NCBI GenBank assembly: GCA_938007995.1
Contig: CALLLW010000043.1
Location: 1 to 64,000 of the forward strand
Source: an uncultured Granulosicoccaceae bacterium
Lineage (GTDB): Bacteria; Pseudomonadota; Gammaproteobacteria; Granulosicoccales; Granulosicoccaceae
Length of the DNA stretch: 64,000 nucleotides
Reading direction: 5' to 3'
A program made the translations under genes and the position numbers. This document shows positions 63,254 through 64,000 of this stretch, piece by piece (positions within the stretch are counted from its first letter, which is position 1; each line of letters starts with the position of its first letter). The notes under the pieces are model-generated. The model was given only the letters and a program-made list of their open reading frames with translations. It was not told where the DNA came from and searched no databases.

Positions 63254-64000
63254 CTAACCCGGGTTTTTCCATGCATCATAGGCTGCGATTAACATCTCAA
63301 TGTCATCGTCCTTAGGCTCCCAGTCCAGTTCCTTTTTGGCTTTTTCCATTGAGAGAATACAGGTTTCGTCTGCAATCAGATATTGCTCCGGGTCGAGCAG
63401 TGGCTTGTTAATTTTATCCAGAAGACCCAGGACAAATTTAACCGCAAATGCCGGTGTTGGCACCACAATCGATTTACTGCCAGCGGACTTTATCAACGTA
63501 TTAAGCAGTTTCCGCACAGTCGGCGGATTTAAAGAGCCAACGTTATAAGCTTCGTTCGGCACGCCTTTCTCTACTGCAGCAAGGCAAATCTCTGCGCAAT
63601 CACTAACAGAAATAAACTGGTAAAAATTTCTGCCACCGCCAATAGTCGGAACAGGCAGGTTTTTGTCGATTAGCTTGAACAGAGACTCGAGGATACCCAA
63701 TCGCCCGGGGCCGATTATCAATCGCGGCCGAAACAGAGTGATATTAAAACCACGCTCACGATATTCCTCGCACAATAACTCTGACTGATACTTCGCATCC
63801 CCGTAGGGGCCTAAAGGTACGCGGTCGTGTGATTCCGGCCTCGGGTTTTCAAGCGTATGGCCGTAGACCATATCCGTGGTGTAGTAAATGACTTTACGGC
63901 ACCCGGTTTTGTTTTCCAGATAATCGAGAAGATTTTTCGTCCCTTCATAGAGAACGCTAAAAAAGTATTCGTGCCGATCCGGGCGCTTGATGATCGGTAC
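63254..64000 (-). CDS. NAD-dependent epimerase/dehydratase (partial, runs off the right edge)
   Basis: The frame is open from base 64000 to the stop at 63254-63256, giving 248 residues of the C-terminal part; the N-terminal Rossmann motif lies outside the window. Visible: YEGTKNLLDYLE, VIYYTTDMVYGHT, the catalytic YGDAKYQSE (YxxxK) and RPRLIIGPGRLGILES, then FISVSDCAEICLAAVEKG, typical of extended SDRs acting on nucleotide or lipid-linked sugars. An internal ATG at 63871 is not the start, because coding continues upstream. It lies 39 bases upstream of dprE1 on the same strand, so it is probably part of that operon. Confidence 0.85.
   Translation of the reverse strand, partial: VPIIKRPDRHEYFFSVLYEGTKNLLDYLENKTGCRKVIYYTTDMVYGHTLENPRPESHDRVPLGPYGDAKYQSELLCEEYRERGFNITLFRPRLIIGPGRLGILESLFKLIDKNLPVPTIGGGRNFYQFISVSDCAEICLAAVEKGVPNEAYNVGSLNPPTVRKLLNTLIKSAGSKSIVVPTPAFAVKFVLGLLDKINKPLLDPEQYLIADETCILSMEKAKKELDWEPKDDDIEMLIAAYDAWKNPG

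Overview
The window looks like chromosomal DNA of a free-living, Gram-negative, probably marine gammaproteobacterium. GC is roughly 50 %. The housekeeping set is gammaproteobacterial: Lon, proteobacterial GshA, ExoI/SbcB, RlmKL, SohB, DsbB, a Bpt-type leucyltransferase and a DUF2058 protein. Several genes are more often met in alphaproteobacteria: a rhizobial-type glycerol ABC importer, IalB and CobS/CobT. I cannot name the genus; an Arenicellales/Granulosicoccaceae-like lineage is only a guess. No rRNA, tRNA, CRISPR array or intact mobile element was seen. The only mobile-DNA hint is a possible transposase tail at the left edge.

Layout. 1-657: possible transposase remnant and a structured leader. 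658-6724: glycerol uptake operon (two ATPases, two permeases, DUF2160 protein, binding protein). 6884-8926: two-receiver/PAS/degenerate-GGDEF protein on the minus strand. 9122-12930 (minus): gshA-mobA-moeA-ykgJ operon, the last gene apparently starting at ATT. 13060-19889: alpha/beta hydrolase, HisN-like phosphatase, DsbB, DUF2058, sbcB, bpt and a membrane nucleotide cyclase. 20147-23937: pta and lon. 24014-30442: TPR-like membrane protein, heme A synthase, a second membrane/TPR-like protein, TlpA-like thioredoxin and a CaiB/BaiF CoA-transferase. 31085-36116: VpsR-like regulator, sohB and rlmKL. 36190-43062: glycogen block, malQ and glgC leftward, glgB and glgA rightward. 43186-46858: IalB-family protein, CobT-like and CobS-like. 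47294-51884: class IV aminotransferase, B12-binding radical SAM protein, small GlsB/YeaQ protein and beta-CASP metallohydrolase.

51911-64000 is a surface-polysaccharide region: two nucleotide-sugar epimerases/decarboxylases, a family 2 glycosyltransferase, a Wzz/BY-kinase, a HAD phosphatase, a DprE2-DprE1 pair and another epimerase running off the right edge. Embedded in it are a translationally coupled cassette of glycosyltransferase, MTA/SAH-nucleosidase-like protein and spore-photoproduct-lyase-like radical SAM enzyme, and an orphan PotD-like binding protein.

Most unusual items: (1) the glycosyltransferase/nucleosidase/SPL-like cassette, which resembles in logic the HpnH/HpnG pair of hopanoid synthesis; (2) DprE1/DprE2 homologues in a Gram-negative polysaccharide locus, with the benzothiazinone-target cysteine position occupied by alanine; (3) an NtrC-architecture regulator lacking GAFTGA and the Walker B glutamate; (4) a glycerol importer whose two ATPases carry complementary defects, predicting one functional and one degenerate ATP site; (5) CobS/CobT with no CobN in the window. 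All functional statements come from reading the sequence and remembered family knowledge; no database search was run.
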